From: Parasteatoda lunata
Lineage: Eukaryota > Arthropoda > Arachnida > Araneae > Theridiidae
Assembly (NCBI GenBank): GCA_949128135.1
Contig: OX421974.1
Coordinates: 111,318,828-111,382,827 of the forward strand
Reading direction: 5' to 3'
Length of the DNA: 64,000 nt
In this document: piece after piece, positions 27,852 through 42,785 of the stretch
Layout: each line of letters opens with the position of its first letter
Numbering within the stretch: position 1 is the stretch's first letter
Position numbers and translations under genes: made by a program
The notes under the pieces: generated by a model
What the model saw: only the letters and a program-made list of their open reading frames with translations
The model's database searches: none
Told to the model about the DNA's origin: nothing

Positions 27852-29215
27852 AACGTCGTTGCCGAGTGGAAGGATTAAAACAGGTCTTAGACCGGGAAGG
27901 AGGGTACAAAATTTATTTATTAATTATTAGTCAGAGCAGTCATGAGAGAGTGCACGAAAAGTTGCGCTCTCGATTATATGTTAGGGAAAATCTTGCAAAG
28001 TAAAATCCGTAAAATGTTTCAATTTAGGGAAAGAGGGAAATCTTAGAAATTACTATTGGTTTATCAAATAGGTTGAACGATTCCCACGGAGAGCAAAAGG
28101 GGAAAATGTCCTGCTTTTAATTAATGCATAGTTGAGCCAAAAATACATTTAAGAACAGTATGTGGCTTTTAAAAGTGTGAGAAAGTATTTCGATTTGAAT
28201 TAACTAGGATAACATAAAAAGACTAGAAGCTTTTTATGTTACATCCCTTCTCGCCAAAAATGTTTAATTGCAATCCAAAAATTTTCTATTTGCAAAATCT
28301 TCCCTCTGATAGAAGCACAATTAAAATGAAAATAATCAAATTTGTAATATTAACAATATATAAAAAGTAATATGAATTATAAAAAATACACATTTGTACA
28401 CATAGTAAAAATAATACCATGGTTAAATTAAAGTGTTTGAGGAAAAACTGTACTAGCGCTACTTGCAAACTTAAGTTTGATTTTCATTTTTCATAGTTTT
28501 TTTTTTACTTCAGTTTTTTCAGTTCATAGTCTTTTATTTGAAAATCACAACAAAGTTTTTTTTTCACCATAAGAAGTATTCTATGAAAACAAATTATCGA
28601 TGATACAATCCAGAGCACCACACGGTAGGCATATCAGCTTTCAGAAAGACAAGTGTAAAGGAAAGTGATGTGATTTCAAAAAAATTTTTAATTATCAGGA
28701 GTCCGATGCAGTATTTCTTTTTAGTCCAAGGAGGGTGAAAAATATTGAAACTCAGCTCTCTAGTGGTATTCATCGCCTTCAGAACGTAGACATAACATGC
28801 AGCATAGACAAATGGAAATCAATGATCGTTAAGTTCCACTGGGCGTAGGTATCATTTATAGTAAACAAAAAGTTTGATGATTGAAGAGTTTGCTTTCTGT
28901 TTTATTTTTCTTTAAATTTCACTTTGTTTACATTCTTGTTATTCTCATTTATTTATTTAATTTTCTTTTCTTTCTTTCTTTTTTTAATTTTTTTCTCTCT
29001 TTTCTTTTTGCTTTCTATATTTATTTATACTTTTTCTTTATTGGTATTTTTATTGCAATCATTAACCAGGATTTAATGAAAAATGTGTAAAGACAAATTG
29101 CTTTTATAATCAGAAAAGGTGATCAGTTTTCTCAGATTTTACATTATAACCCGTTTAACACGATTCATCTCTAATTGAAATCCAAAGCAAAGCTTTCAAA
29201 TTTAATGAATTTCAG
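27852..29215. repeat. AACGTCG repeat family, copy D (longest)
   Basis: It starts AACGTCGTTGCCGAGTGG directly after a TA tract. It matches copies A-C in its first 400 bp. It then carries the block shared with B' (28600-28890) and the 3' block shared with A (29010-29205, ending CAAAGCTTTCAAATTTAATG). At about 1.36 kb it is the best template for a consensus. A run of nine or ten G follows at 29252. Confidence 0.75.
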
Positions 29216-30400
29216 GTTTTAATTGTTTTCAGTTTAAAATTTAAACTACTGGGGGGGGGGAGATGAAACACCACATATGGAGCGTCCGGCATCCTATAAG
29301 ATCAACAATGATTTGAGTTAGGCTCTGCCACGCGTACTTCGCATACGGAGATTTATGTCCGAGTAATGCCCTATAGTACTGTGTTAAATAATATTGCTTC
29401 CTAGCTTTATATAAGTTTATAATATTGTCTGTTTTAAAATTGCTTTATATAAGTTTATAATGTTGATAATAAGCACCTCTGACATTTTACAATCCTATCA
29501 TATTCTCTCTATGTGATGTTGGTGCAGAAAAATTTTCAGCTAATCTCCAGGATAACGACTATAAGTCTGTTCGAGAAGTGAACAAAAATGTAATTGCGTA
29601 GCAATTATCGGGGTTTGGCGAACGTAAACGAACAGGGGGCGGAGCCTTCTAGTATATATATATATATATATTGATACGCTGATGAAAATATGTAGGGAAA
29701 AACAGCTTGGCACACTTATCGGCATGCGTTGCTTTCTGATATTAATACCGTAACACTTCTATATAATTTTCCCCTTCTTTTATTTGCCCAAACCATACTT
29801 CTATTTTTTTAAACTTGAATTATGTGTTTATTTAGAATTTTCGTTTATCGTTGTGTCGGAACACTAAGTCTAATCTCTTACATCTGCTTAAACATTTGTG
29901 CTAGAGTTTTGAAATTTGGACATCAATAAGTTTCAGTTTTGACCATGATCCTAAAAATTGCTTACAAATTTCAACTAGTGCGTTTAGAAGAGATGTTTGA
30001 AAAAAATGAATTTTTGTAAAATAATTTAGCATTAGCCATTGTAATAAATTACACTTTGGACAATTTTCTTTAAGAGTATTCTGCACGCTCTTTTATGTTT
30101 GATTATTTTTTATAAGCCCAGTGATCAATTTTGATTGTGTATACGTCCCCGAATTAATATTTCTAAAGTGATCTGAAATCACGTATTTGTTTTGTTTTTA
30201 GTTGTGCTCTTCGAGCTGTCTCTATAAAATTGAATTATTTAAAATCAATTGCAATTGAAATAAAGTAAAACAAATTAGGTAATAAAAATCAGATTTTATA
30301 CATAAAAAGTATTCATAAAGGAGAACCGCAAAAAATTACCATTCTATATTTGACAATAATGATGCTTAATATTATGGTGATTGGTGAATAAGTACGGAAT
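29216..30400. other. Region around the Helitron-like end, no genes
   Basis: 29260-29360 is GC-richer than average (CGTCCGGCATCC, CTGCCACGCGTACTTCGC) and may be the body of the Helitron-like element. 29653-29672 is a TA tract. 29675-30400 is featureless. Confidence 0.35.
29592..29652 (+). mobile_element. Helitron-like 3' terminus
   Basis: A perfect hairpin AATTGC-GTA-GCAATT (29592-29606) is followed by GGGGTTTGGCGAACG. A second, slightly decayed hairpin GGGGGC-GGA-GCCTTC (29635-29649) ends in CTAG (29649-29652) and the next base is T. Helitrons characteristically end in CTRR behind a GC-rich hairpin and insert between A and T. The 5' TC end and any Rep/helicase gene were not found, so this is probably a nonautonomous or truncated copy. 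Confidence 0.5.
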
Positions 30401-30405
30401 ATATA

Positions 30406-31014
30406 CAAGGATTGGACAAAAAATGAAAACACTTTTATACTAACACATTTTTTTATTTTTCTCAAAAAATATTGGGAGAATCATTTTATAAACTTACAGG
30501 TGCTTAAACAATGCGATTCCTCATTTACTATCTCCAATAAGTACTTGAACACCTATGCAAATGACTATATCAGCAGTCCTGTGATACGACACGTATGAAT
30601 AGGTATGAATAGGGACCTTTGGTCCCCATTCATGGTAAGCTCAACGCCGATGCCTACTACACTATTTTGCATGACAATGTACTTCCTGCGTTGTAGCAGT
30701 TTCTCAGGGTGGACCCCTGTTACTTTCTGGACGACAATGCCAGCTATCAGGTTGCGAGGGTCACCAAGGCTAGGTATGGTGCCAATGGGGTTAATTGAAT
30801 GGACTGGCCTGCCCAGAACCCAGACCTGAACCCTATGGAGAACCTTTGAGACGAGTTGGATCTCCGAATTAAGGGGTGTACTACTCGTCCAAAATCGGTG
30901 AAGGAACATATATGTCTTCTCCAAGACGAGTGGAAGGAAATACTTCGTGCCGTCACACAAGGACTTGTGGAAAGTATGCCCCGGAGAGTTTACGCTGTAA
31001 TTGCCTCTCGTTGA
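30406..31014 (+). pseudogene. Tc1 transposon relic with C-terminal transposase (DD34E) fragment
   Basis: A Tc1-style end (CAAGGATTGGACAAAAAATG) starts at 30406 after TA. The transposase reading begins only near 30628, so the DNA-binding half is deleted. From there LNADAYYTILHDN, then FLDDNASYQVARVTK (Asp codon at 30733) and NPDLNPMENL (Glu codon at 30838) can be read in one frame, with the DD34E spacing of 34 residues. In-frame stops occur near 30674, at 30796 and at 30847 (where Trp of ENLW is expected); the frame ends at TGA 31012. The right terminal repeat was not found. Confidence 0.8.
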
Positions 31015-31221
31015 GGCTCTACCAACTATCGATTATGAATAAAGTTTGTTTTTCTTTTCAATCACACGTGTCGAAATACTTATTGGTAGATAGTGTACTT
31101 ATTAATCAAGTTTCAAACCTTTAGAGGTTTGAGAGACCGACAATAAAGTACGAACGGAAAATGGTGTTTTTGAACACCCTATGCCGAAAAATTCAGCGAT
31201 AATTTTGTAACTTTTAACATC
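31015..31221. other. Remainder of the Tc1 relic and a small hairpin
   Basis: An AATAAA follows the transposase end at about 31037. A hairpin with 8-bp arms (TCAAACCT/AGGTTTGA) lies at 31113-31132. The right end of the transposon could not be placed. Confidence 0.4.
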
Positions 31222-32915
<1,694 letters not shown>

Positions 32916-32916
32916 G

Positions 32917-32919
32917 ATA

Positions 32920-32969
<50 letters not shown>
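32917..32969. repeat. TA microsatellite replacing the right Tc1 end
   Basis: About 53 bases of TA with one TATT break, starting exactly where the Tc1 inverted repeat stops. Confidence 0.9.
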
Positions 32970-32974
<5 letters not shown>

Positions 32975-34739
32975 GATATTTATGATATTTATCCATTTTT
33001 TTTGTTTATCAAATTTAATAAAAGTGTCATTTTCAATATTTTTTTTGTTTGAAAATTTGGATTAATTGTTTTTTAATAAATAGAGAGAACGTGATATTTT
33101 GAAAGTACGCCGAATGGCTAGGCAAAATTTGCCGAATAATAAAAATCTTTTAAAGGTCACTGCAGCCTCCTTTGACCTCCCATTTTAGAGCCCTTGCTTG
33201 TACCGACTGTATAAAATGCTAGAGCAAACAATTCTGAAGTTGTAAAAGAGACGAGACACAGAAACAGTTTAAATAATCACTTTTCATTGCATGGACATGT
33301 TATTTTGTTAATTATTTGGCTTTCTATTGTATCAATATTATCATGTAGAATTTTAAAAATTATGACAAAAACGTTATTATTTCATTTCAGGGGTAACTAC
33401 TTACTTTCTTGGGGTTTTGTTTATTTAATACTTACGTACTAGCTCCTTTCTAAATTTAACAGCACTCTCAGTAAAAAAGGGAAAATTCTGTCTTTTCTTA
33501 CTACCAACACTTGAAGATTCTTCATTTTGAAATATACAAAGATCCTTACTTACAAATAAGCAGAAAAAAACTCGTATTATTTAAGCGAGGAGCTTATAAA
33601 CTGAAACAAATAAAAACTAAAAATAGAAGCTCGCAGTAAATATTAAGAGCTCTGACTTTTCTCTCCAACATTGATACTACTTTGAATTGAATCAAATTGT
33701 GGGAAAAAATACAGTATATATATATTTTTTTCTTTTCATTTTAAACTTAATTTCACATTTTTATTTCACTGTTATAGATTCGGTTCGGTATTATTCAATT
33801 TTATTAACAACATGCAAAAATTACATATTCCAGCTTTGGTTCATATTTTTACCTCATAAAAATTAAACGAACAACTTAAAGACATTACTTGATAAAAAAC
33901 TTAAGTTTCTTCAAAAAAAAAATTGAAGTTTTTTGGGATTATTTATTTTAACTTAAAAACATATTTGTACAAATTATCTTCTTGCTTATTCCATGTTTTG
34001 CATTAAATAGCTGTCACTCATTTGATGAAACTTTACAAGTTATATCATTTAATTTATCATTGGCTTTTAACTGATCCATATCTGATTTGCAATTATATAA
34101 ATGTTCAACTTCTGTGTTACTAGTAACTCAATCGCGCAGCAAACGGTACTCCTCGATAAATCATTGGAACAAAGTCGCTTTCAAGAAGAGCTTGTTGAAC
34201 CTGCATTTACGTTGCGTGTAGTGGGAAATCACAAAAAAAAAAAAAAAAAAAAAAACAGTATTAAGTCAACCCGAATAGAATTGTAATCCATATATTTTCT
34301 ACCCCAGGACGAATTTTTGTTAGCATCGCCAGGATCTAAACCATAATGTTACATCTATTCCGCCATCAGAATTTTATGTATGTGAAGTGTTAGAGCTCTA
34401 TGAAAGCATTTTAGAGTTGTTGTTTTTTTTTTTTTTTAAATCAAACTCAAAATAAGTATAAGGCAGTTTAATGTGGAATGAAAAATTTCGAGTTGAGGGG
34501 ATAAATAGTTTTTAAGCTATGAGGGTTTTCATCTTAATAAGTGCAATTCAAAAATATTTTTTTACACAAAATGAATAATTTAAACTTTTCAGTTATTAAC
34601 CTTTTTCACTCGTTTTTTCGTTTGCTTAAACGAAAAAAAGTAAAGAGGAGGCAATACCTCAATTGTCTAAATGCAATGTATTTTACATGAATAAGTGCAC
34701 AGTTCTATTTTTTGTATACAAAACGCTTGTAACATTTAA
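32970..34739. other. AT-rich stretch, nothing recognised
   Basis: A 22-base A run lies at 34232-34253 and a T run near 34423. 33150-33240 is slightly GC-richer without a recognisable product. Confidence 0.4.
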
Positions 34740-35110
34740 AATATTTACCTGATTGTCGCGAGGTTGACCTCATTCAATTCAGTGTAAAAATTTAAATCTG
34801 ATATTATACCTTACATGTTCATATAGTTCCTGGCCAGCAATGTAAAGTGTAGACATTAGAAGTGTCAAAAGAAATACTTTTTATTCTCTTGCAACTTTTG
34901 AACTATTTGTTCGATTGACTTGTGTATAGTTTCATTAGATTCATTGTAAGAAAATTCATAGTCAGCAATGTCTCACTTGTTTATATAACAATGCATAAAT
35001 TTTTACTTTTTGCACTTTCAAATTGGTAGACCGACTCATTATATTTAGTGTGAATGAAAACTACATCAGAAAATATGCCTCACTTGCCTATTTAGAACAA
35101 AATGATTGTT
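34740..35110. repeat. Degenerate periodic repeat, shared with 11090-11400
   Basis: Three diverged units are anchored at 34763 (GTTGACCTCATTCAATTCAG), 34913 (GATTGACTTGTG) and 35031 (CCGACTCATTATATTTAG). Each is preceded by a CTTTT/CAACTTTTGAACTATT phrase and followed by a CAGCAATG...CTCACTTG phrase. Confidence 0.4.
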
Positions 35111-38100
35111 TCTCCTCCCCGCCTTCCAAAAAAGAGATAGCAAGCATACGAAGGAGAGTAGAGGAGTTTTAATATATCATTTTCAACAACATTTACGAGA
35201 CTATTAATCTTGATTTAAAATAACAATAATAATGAAAGAAAATGTATCTCAGATTTAGATAGTAAAAAAAAAATACAATAAAAGTGTAAGAAATGGAATT
35301 AAAATAAAATGAAGACAAAAATTTAAATACTGTATGTGAAAATAGAAAAGCGCTAAAAACAGTATATAACCAAAATTGTCTTTTGTATCCGTTTAAATAT
35401 ATATGCAGAACTGAAATTGAAATCAAATGAAACTTAAAAAATTCCTTTTGGCTTATGTGTTTTTAGATATAATTGTGTTTCTCTGGATTTCCCTTCTTTA
35501 TTTTAATCTTTGAATTTTTGAGGTAATGTGTTTTTTTTTCTCATTTTGTCTTCCATTATGGGGCCTTGGAGCACAGTCAGTTTTTGGTTGAACCACTGAC
35601 TACAGAAAGGCTTCAGCATATTAGTAGGACAGTGTGCCCTCTGAAGAAGTACTGATTTTCTTGACATGCTTATTTTTGCAATATCTTTTGATTTATATTT
35701 AAGTTCTACCATATTTATTTAAACTATATAGTTCAAAAATATTAAGGTTAAATTTACGTGTAAAATGCTAAATGCAGAGGAAATAAAATTAAACTTTAAA
35801 TGATTCGTATCAACATATAAAATGCTAAATTCTTGTTGGTTTTCAAATTATTAGAAAATTTTCTTCTTTTTGAGAGATTTTTTTAAAGTTCAAAATAGTT
35901 CATTCATAGACACAAGTTCATTCACATTGATAGCTCTCTACACTGTAATAAAGTTAAAAATAGAAAATGTTTCTCTTTATGATAGAGTAAAGCTTTTATA
36001 AAATAATGATCGTTATCTGGAAGTGAAGTTCCATTTATTAGATTTATGAAAAATATATTTAAAGTCAGCGATTTAAGAATTCTTCGATAACTTAGAAATT
36101 CAATCATATATTTGATAATGATGTAACTCAAGGCAATGAGCACTTTCATTTGAAGTGCTCTTTTGAAAGCAACCATTACGTAATTTTTTTTCTTTGATTG
36201 CTTTGCTAAAATTCAAAAAAGGTATACTCGAAATACAAATTATTAAAATCTGAATGATAAGAATTTGTGTGATTTACTTAAAAGATAAATCGGCTTATGA
36301 AAGTAAAAAAAATTTTCAAGAATATTTTATTTTATATAAATTTCATGTTTAGTTCAATAATTTTTTTCTAATTTAAGTGATTCAACAGCTCAAAATAATT
36401 AAAAAAGTTTATTTTCATTTAACTACATGATTAGCTGTGACTTCATGATTAGCTTATTTACGAATACTTACTCTAAATAAAAATAAACTAATCAGCTCAA
36501 ACATTTACCAATAATTACTCAACATTTTACCAATCTGTAGTTTCTTATAATTCAAACTATGTGTACATCTTTTCAAATACCCAAATGCATGTAACAGAAA
36601 AAAACACGTCTAATATGAGAATAAATTTAGATTTTACCCAATCCAAATACGAAAATTTTTCGTAAAAGCTTTCAGTAAATACTGCTTTCCAAAGCATAAG
36701 AATCACCAAAATGCTTTAATTTGCGGCCTGTTGAATTTCAAATTGAAAATATATTAAATAATTTTAAGAAACTCTTTTCTTCTATAGGAGAAAATTTTAC
36801 TTTTTCTCCTAATATCGAAGATATTTTTTCATAATAATTTTATACACCCTACTTATTTTTTTCAGCATATGTTTCTTCATAATTATATTGTTGAAATTTT
36901 ATGACTAAAACAATTAGTTATATTTTTACGATTCCATTTTTGCTATTTTATTATCATAATATGTAAACGATTCTGCAGTTGCTGAAATGGATCTAGAGAG
37001 CCATAAAAGTCACTTTATTTCTTCTTTATTTGTTTCTTTCTTTTATTTATTGCATTTGATTGAATTGATTTTAAATAAACTTGTAAAATATTTATAAAGT
37101 CGATGATAAGTGCGAAAAAATAAAAATGTATTCAAAACTAACAACTGACCTATTTATCTTCCTGTTTGATACAGTTTACTTTTGTTTTATACAAAAAAAT
37201 TGTTTTTTAACAAGAATTCTCTGAGAAAAAAAATATTGAACGAAAAATTCGGAAATTCTTTTGAAACAATTCTTATGAAACTCTTATGATCAAACTGGAA
37301 TTTGCTTTTTCAAGCGAAATCTTATCAAGAATTCTCTTGTAAAAAATTATAGTAAATCGGAATAAAAATATACTTCTCTATTTAGAAGATTTGATCAAAT
37401 GTTATACTTTCATTTTATTCCTATTTTATTTGTTCTTTTTATTGTTTATATTTTGTTTTCAATTCTTAGTTATTGTACGTTTAAATTGTAAGCTTTACTG
37501 TCGGATATTTCTTTGTGATTTTTATTACTACGTCTCAACAGTTTCTTTGCAATTCAAAACAAAATAGGAAATTTTGATCTTTTTACCAAAATTATTCTAT
37601 TTCATGAAATTATACAACAAAATTTTCAACTTTTATACTCTCACAAATAAATAAGTAACCTCGAAAATTTTAAAATGTAACTTAACTCTTTAGTTGTTGT
37701 TCAAAATTTGACAATTCAAGTAATAATGCTTAAAATGGGAAACAGCTTTTTTTTTAATAATTTGAAACTTTATAATAAGGAATTCTGTTGTTGTAACATT
37801 AAAATGTCAAATACATTTTATACTTAATCAGTAAACAAACCAGTTATATTTAGCATTTGCAATGCAAAATATATAAAATATTTGACACAATACCACTTCT
37901 TGTCTTCGGCTTAGCCCAAGCAGAAGTACTTTGATTTCAATTTCACGTATTTTCTAGAGAGGCCTGCAATATCAAAGTTCTCTGTGCATTAAATTTTTGT
38001 AATATTTAAAATTTGTCCGGTAGTCATTAAATCACACAAACAACTGTAATTATGAGTTCGGGATATTTCAGCATAGTAGGTAGCAGAGATATTAAAAATA

Positions 38101-40560
38101 TTTCCATGTCGTGAGATAAGGTAGAAAACCGTTTATGTTTAAATTTTCTACATAGATTTTAGAAAGGATCAAAAATAAATCTAAATAATTACTTCGTAAC
38201 TATGCATACTTCAATATTTTCAGTGGGAAACAAATAAATAGTTAATCAAGAAAAATTTAAGAAAATATATTAAAAATTTTCAACATGCTCCGCTGACGAC
38301 GAGATAGTTTTTATTTAACCCAATTTGTAAGCATTAGTTTATAATTAAAAGATTGAAACTTTATTTTCTTACCTAAATGTCATATAATTATTTCTATGTT
38401 TTATTAAAACAAAATATATAAGACTATTAGAAAAAGTGTAATAGAAAGAAGTCTTATGGTGCACTTGCTCCTAATAAACCATAATCCTTTTTTAATGACT
38501 GCAAAATGTCAAAACAAAGCCCTATTCCAAGCAATGAATGTATTTTAGTTTTTAGCACACTTAATTAACGAATTTCCCTCACTCACTGTAAAATATTTAT
38601 TTACGAGACTTGAAAAGATTTTGTCTTACATTTAGCTTTTTTTTAATTAGTTTAAAAATAAATTGTAATATTAAATAAAGCTAACAATGTAAAATTATTG
38701 TTATAAATACCAAACAAAGTTTAGAATTACAACTTTTACTGACTAATGATTTTGTCTGCTTAATTATGCCATTATTTACATAATTTTCTTTTATTCAATA
38801 AAGTAATATGCAAAACTGAAACGATTTTTAAAAAATCGAGTAGATAGATATCGCCAGATGGGTTGACATTGTGCAGGAATTTTCAGTTTTCCAACTTTGA
38901 CCTAATAAAAAAATAGTTAAAAGATGCTGAATTGTACAGCATCTAATCTAAAATTTGTTGTTAGCCATCTGGGAAGTAATTGCACATAGTTAAGAGCTGG
39001 TTTGAAATATTTATTATTTGTAAACAATCAATAAGTCGAATGATTGTTTAAAGACATATTGTTTAAAGTCGAATGACAAGTTATTTTCATTCAGTTATTT
39101 TCATTCACTTTGACTTAAAATCGTTTAATAAACAATATTTAACATTATTAACGTAAGTATGTTACATATAAATATGTACTACGTATTAACAAATCTACTT
39201 AGGATGAACAGAAAAACTTTAATTTTTAGTTTTTTTTTTTAACATATTTAGATTTTTTCTTATTAATTAAGTCTTAGGTAACTTTTTTATGATTTTCAGG
39301 TACCCTCAAACATTTGATATGAATTGACATGAATAAACAGCTAAATGAACTCCCTCATTTAACGCTCCCAAAATGCCTCCAACTCTACCAACTCTTATTA
39401 AATGTCTTAAACAATTAACATATGGAAATTGAAATGAAAATAACAATATGAAAATGAAAAATAACATTCACCGTGAGATTTCGAATGAATTTTGCTCGAA
39501 ATCGTGTGTCGATGAATTCCGAACTTTTTTGACGCTTTCGATACGGATAAATCATTTTTTATTTCTGCCAAACATTTTTCTAACGCTTCTTTGGTGTAGT
39601 AATCACAATTATTTCTTGCTCCAGGCTTTCTTTTATAAGTCCTTGGCAGGTTTTTCTCAGAAGAAGAAAAAAATGCACAAAATCACCCCAGGGTGAATTT
39701 TTTATTAATTATTAAATAACTAACATTATAATAATTAAAAAAAAAATTATGCATGATTTGTTCTCTCAAATGATAAGAATTTTAAAGTATAACATACTCT
39801 CCTGGCCAGGATAACTAGAACTTCTTCAACCGAGCTTACTTTCCAGCCTCCGATTTTGCGACGTTAAAAATTTGAAACTGTTTGTAACTTGAGCTCACAA
39901 TTTTCCAAGAACGATGATGTTTACATTGCCGGTTCTTGGTAAGCCATTAGTTCGTTATATTGACAACTCAAATCAGTTGATACCGAGCTTAAAAAAATAC
40001 CTCTAGATGGCACGACGCAAAAATTGAAAAAATGACAGTTAGCGCAAAGTCACCCATCGTTGCACATCTGACGGTATATATTTATTTAAACGCATCTTTC
40101 TTTTCTACAACTTACTTTACCAGCCAAATTCTCTAGACACTTTGTATTACTTTGAGCCATTATATGGTTCAAAGTTTCTGCAATTTAATAAGGTGATAGG
40201 TAGAACCTTATTATCATTCTCCCTAAATTTGATTACACAATACTACGGTTCAATTTGAACGAAAACATGATATAACTTCCTTATTTACTCTGTAACTGAT
40301 GTGATATTTAAGCCAAGTATATGAATATTTTCTTACACTGTAAAAATGGGATACTCATGAAACTTTCTTCTTGTTTGGTGAAACCGTTTCCTGGTGTACG
40401 CTCCGAGCGAAGTTTTGGTCAAAGTGACGAAATAACTATCGTCACTTCTACAGGGAAACAAATTTGTCCAAAAATAAAGAAATATTTCTTCATTTTACTC
40501 TTAGTTCCTACAATATTTAACTTTTTTAATTATCCTTTTATCATGGGTGCCATATAAATG
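35111..40560. other. Long AT-rich stretch with two hairpins, no recognised gene
   Basis: A minus-strand open frame at 35503-35712 lies in a slightly GC-richer patch but matches nothing I know. A hairpin AGATGCTG/CAGCATCT lies at 38923-38945 and is flanked by inverted CCAGATGG/CCATCTGG (about 38855 and 38964), like a tiny decayed MITE. A hairpin with 9-bp arms (AAGTGACGA/TCGTCACTT) lies at 40422-40447. Confidence 0.4.
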
Positions 40561-40574
40561 GATCAATGTCGCCC

Positions 40575-40690
40575 TAAAAATACACAAGGAGGACGAATAG
40601 AACAGAAAGATAAATTAAACCCATGCCCGAACCGCAATTCGATCCCGAGATCTTCCTGATACATGTCTAACTTCTTGACTACTATACAGA
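40575..40690 (-). mobile_element. Possible third tRNA-derived SINE
   Basis: Read on the minus strand, TAGTCAAGAAGTTAGACA resembles an A box. About 30 bases later GGGATCGAATTGCGG resembles a diverged B box, followed by GGTTCGGGCATGG. The tail is AT-rich. No second copy was found in the window. Confidence 0.4.
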
Positions 40691-41063
40691 AAAAAGTCAG
40701 CTTAATTCATCAGTTTATTTTAGATCGTCTAGTATTCATTCGAGTTTCTTCATTTTAATTAACAATCTCACACAATGCATTAGGATAATGTTTCGAGTTG
40801 AGGAAACATTTTCGTCATGCATTTGAAAGTTCGCTTTTCGCCACGAAATTATTCTCAAAATTAATTAATTATCCTCAAAATTAAGCGATATTTATTCTCA
40901 AAATTTAGTATCGCTCAAGGATTACAAACTCGTCAAAAATGAGCGTTTTATTATGCGAGTAGGAATCAAAGTTTTGAATAACATGCCAGAAAAACAGTTT
41001 ATGCAGAAAAACAAACAGGTTTTCCCCGGCTACTAATGCAACAAACTTGCACCATAGTATGGT

Positions 41064-41093
41064 TCACCATGGTTCAAGGTTGAACCATGGTGA
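41064..41093. repeat. Perfect hairpin with 14-bp arms and 2-base loop
   Basis: TCACCATGGTTCAA (41064-41077), GG loop, TTGAACCATGGTGA (41080-41093). A partial echo (CACCATAGTATGGTTC) lies just before it. Confidence 0.9.
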
Positions 41094-41971
41094 GTGTAGG
41101 ATATTATATCTATTGACAATAATCAACTATAAACAAGAGTAACCAGAAAGAATGTAAGCTTATAAATAATTTTCAACTTTTTAACTAAAAGAAATATTTT
41201 CCCTGGAGAATGCTTTATTTTTTAAGATAAAATTGGCCTTTTAATGGAGGTAACATTATTGTTATTGGCACCATTAAAATAACTATAGCCGTAGACGGGT
41301 TAAAAAATACATTAGAAAAGTAATAATTCTGCTAGGATATTATTGTTATAAGTGAATTTAATGTTGAAGACAGTATCATTATAGGCAGATCTTATTGCGC
41401 TTCAAATAAAATATTTATAACCAAACTAAGAAAAAAAACTTAGATCATTTTAGCTGTTTGCTTTATTGTTGCAACATTTTATATAAAACTTTTCCTCTGC
41501 AATTTACTCTTGTCAATTTAGTTTCTGTTAAGCTTCTCCAAGAATTTTAAAACATTTTCGGATCAGTATATTTGGAGATAAAACAGTATTGAACAAAGAA
41601 ATGTTTTCTGAGTTTGCTAAGTCTGTCACCTTTTGTTCTCCTCAAGAGACAATTTCTCTAAAAGAATGTAAGAGTCGTTAAATTAAATTTTACGGAACAT
41701 TTATTTTGAAGTAAATTTTACCGAGTAACCTTAAAGGAAGTTTAAAAATAAAGTTCATAATAATTTTTCTTACTTTGATCCTGTCATCTTTAAAAGCGGA
41801 ATAAGACAATTTGTTTTTTAATTGAGATATGTAGTTTCAAAATGCTTATAAATTATATTAATCTATCAGATAACTATTTTAAAGCAAAACAATTTGAGGA
41901 ATTTATATATCTTACTATGCATTAAAATGTTATGTATAAATATTACAAATAAAAGGTTTTTTACGAGAGAG

Positions 41972-42008
41972 TATATAAAGGTTCCCAACCAGAGGAAAAT
42001 GTTTCAGT
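41972..42008 (+). promoter_or_regulatory. Core-promoter-like TATA plus initiator
   Basis: TATATAAA (41972-41979) precedes an arthropod-type initiator TCAGT (42004-42008), placing the TATA about 34 bases before the initiator A. No coding exon follows convincingly. It may belong to a decayed retroelement end. Confidence 0.3.
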
Positions 42009-42785
42009 TTCAATGGGAAATTAATTCTTAAGTAGAAATTGAGTTGGCCTGGTTAGTTCTAAGAAGAAACTCTAGAAGGAACAGATCAGAAAAAAACACT
42101 CGATTAACGATGAGATGGAAATAAAAGTAATCTAAGAATTACAAGAAAAATATTTTTATTACACATTTAATCTTCCTTAATCGCAATGCCACATCAAATA
42201 TTCTGTTTGCTTCATAAATTTAACGATAAATTGCTTTCAAATTAATATTTAATTTACGAATTAATATTTTGATGCTTTATTAAATTTTTTTTTATAGTTT
42301 TTCCGTGAGTAATTTTGAATCATTCTGTTTTGTCTAGTGTTTTTCCGGGCTAGGGTAATAAAATTTTTTTATATACAAATTACATTTTTTTATATAAATT
42401 ATGTTTTATTTGAATACAGGCTTTCCACCCCACAGGCTTAAATACCCACTTTCCTCATGATTAGAAACACTACGAAATCATGCACAAAACTGAAGGACAA
42501 GTGCCGACACAAATAATAAAGTTTAAATAGTGGCCATTTTTTATTTATTATCATTTGTTCCGCTTTTCGGTTAACGCCATTTGTTTAAAGAAAACACGCT
42601 TTAGAATTATATTCCGTTAAAATCACGATTAACTGTTTTCAGTATCATCTGACATGGTGTGTTGCTCAAATCCAACTCATGAAATTCACAACTTACCATA
42701 ATCAAGCAATTTTCTCCTGTACTTATTAGCAGGGGGGGGGAAGACTTATTATCTTCTAAATAATTAACACTAACTCCCCGAAACA

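Noticed and set aside
35503..35712. 69-residue minus-strand frame in a GC-richer patch
   Set aside because: No family recognised and no splice or promoter evidence; left as unexplained.
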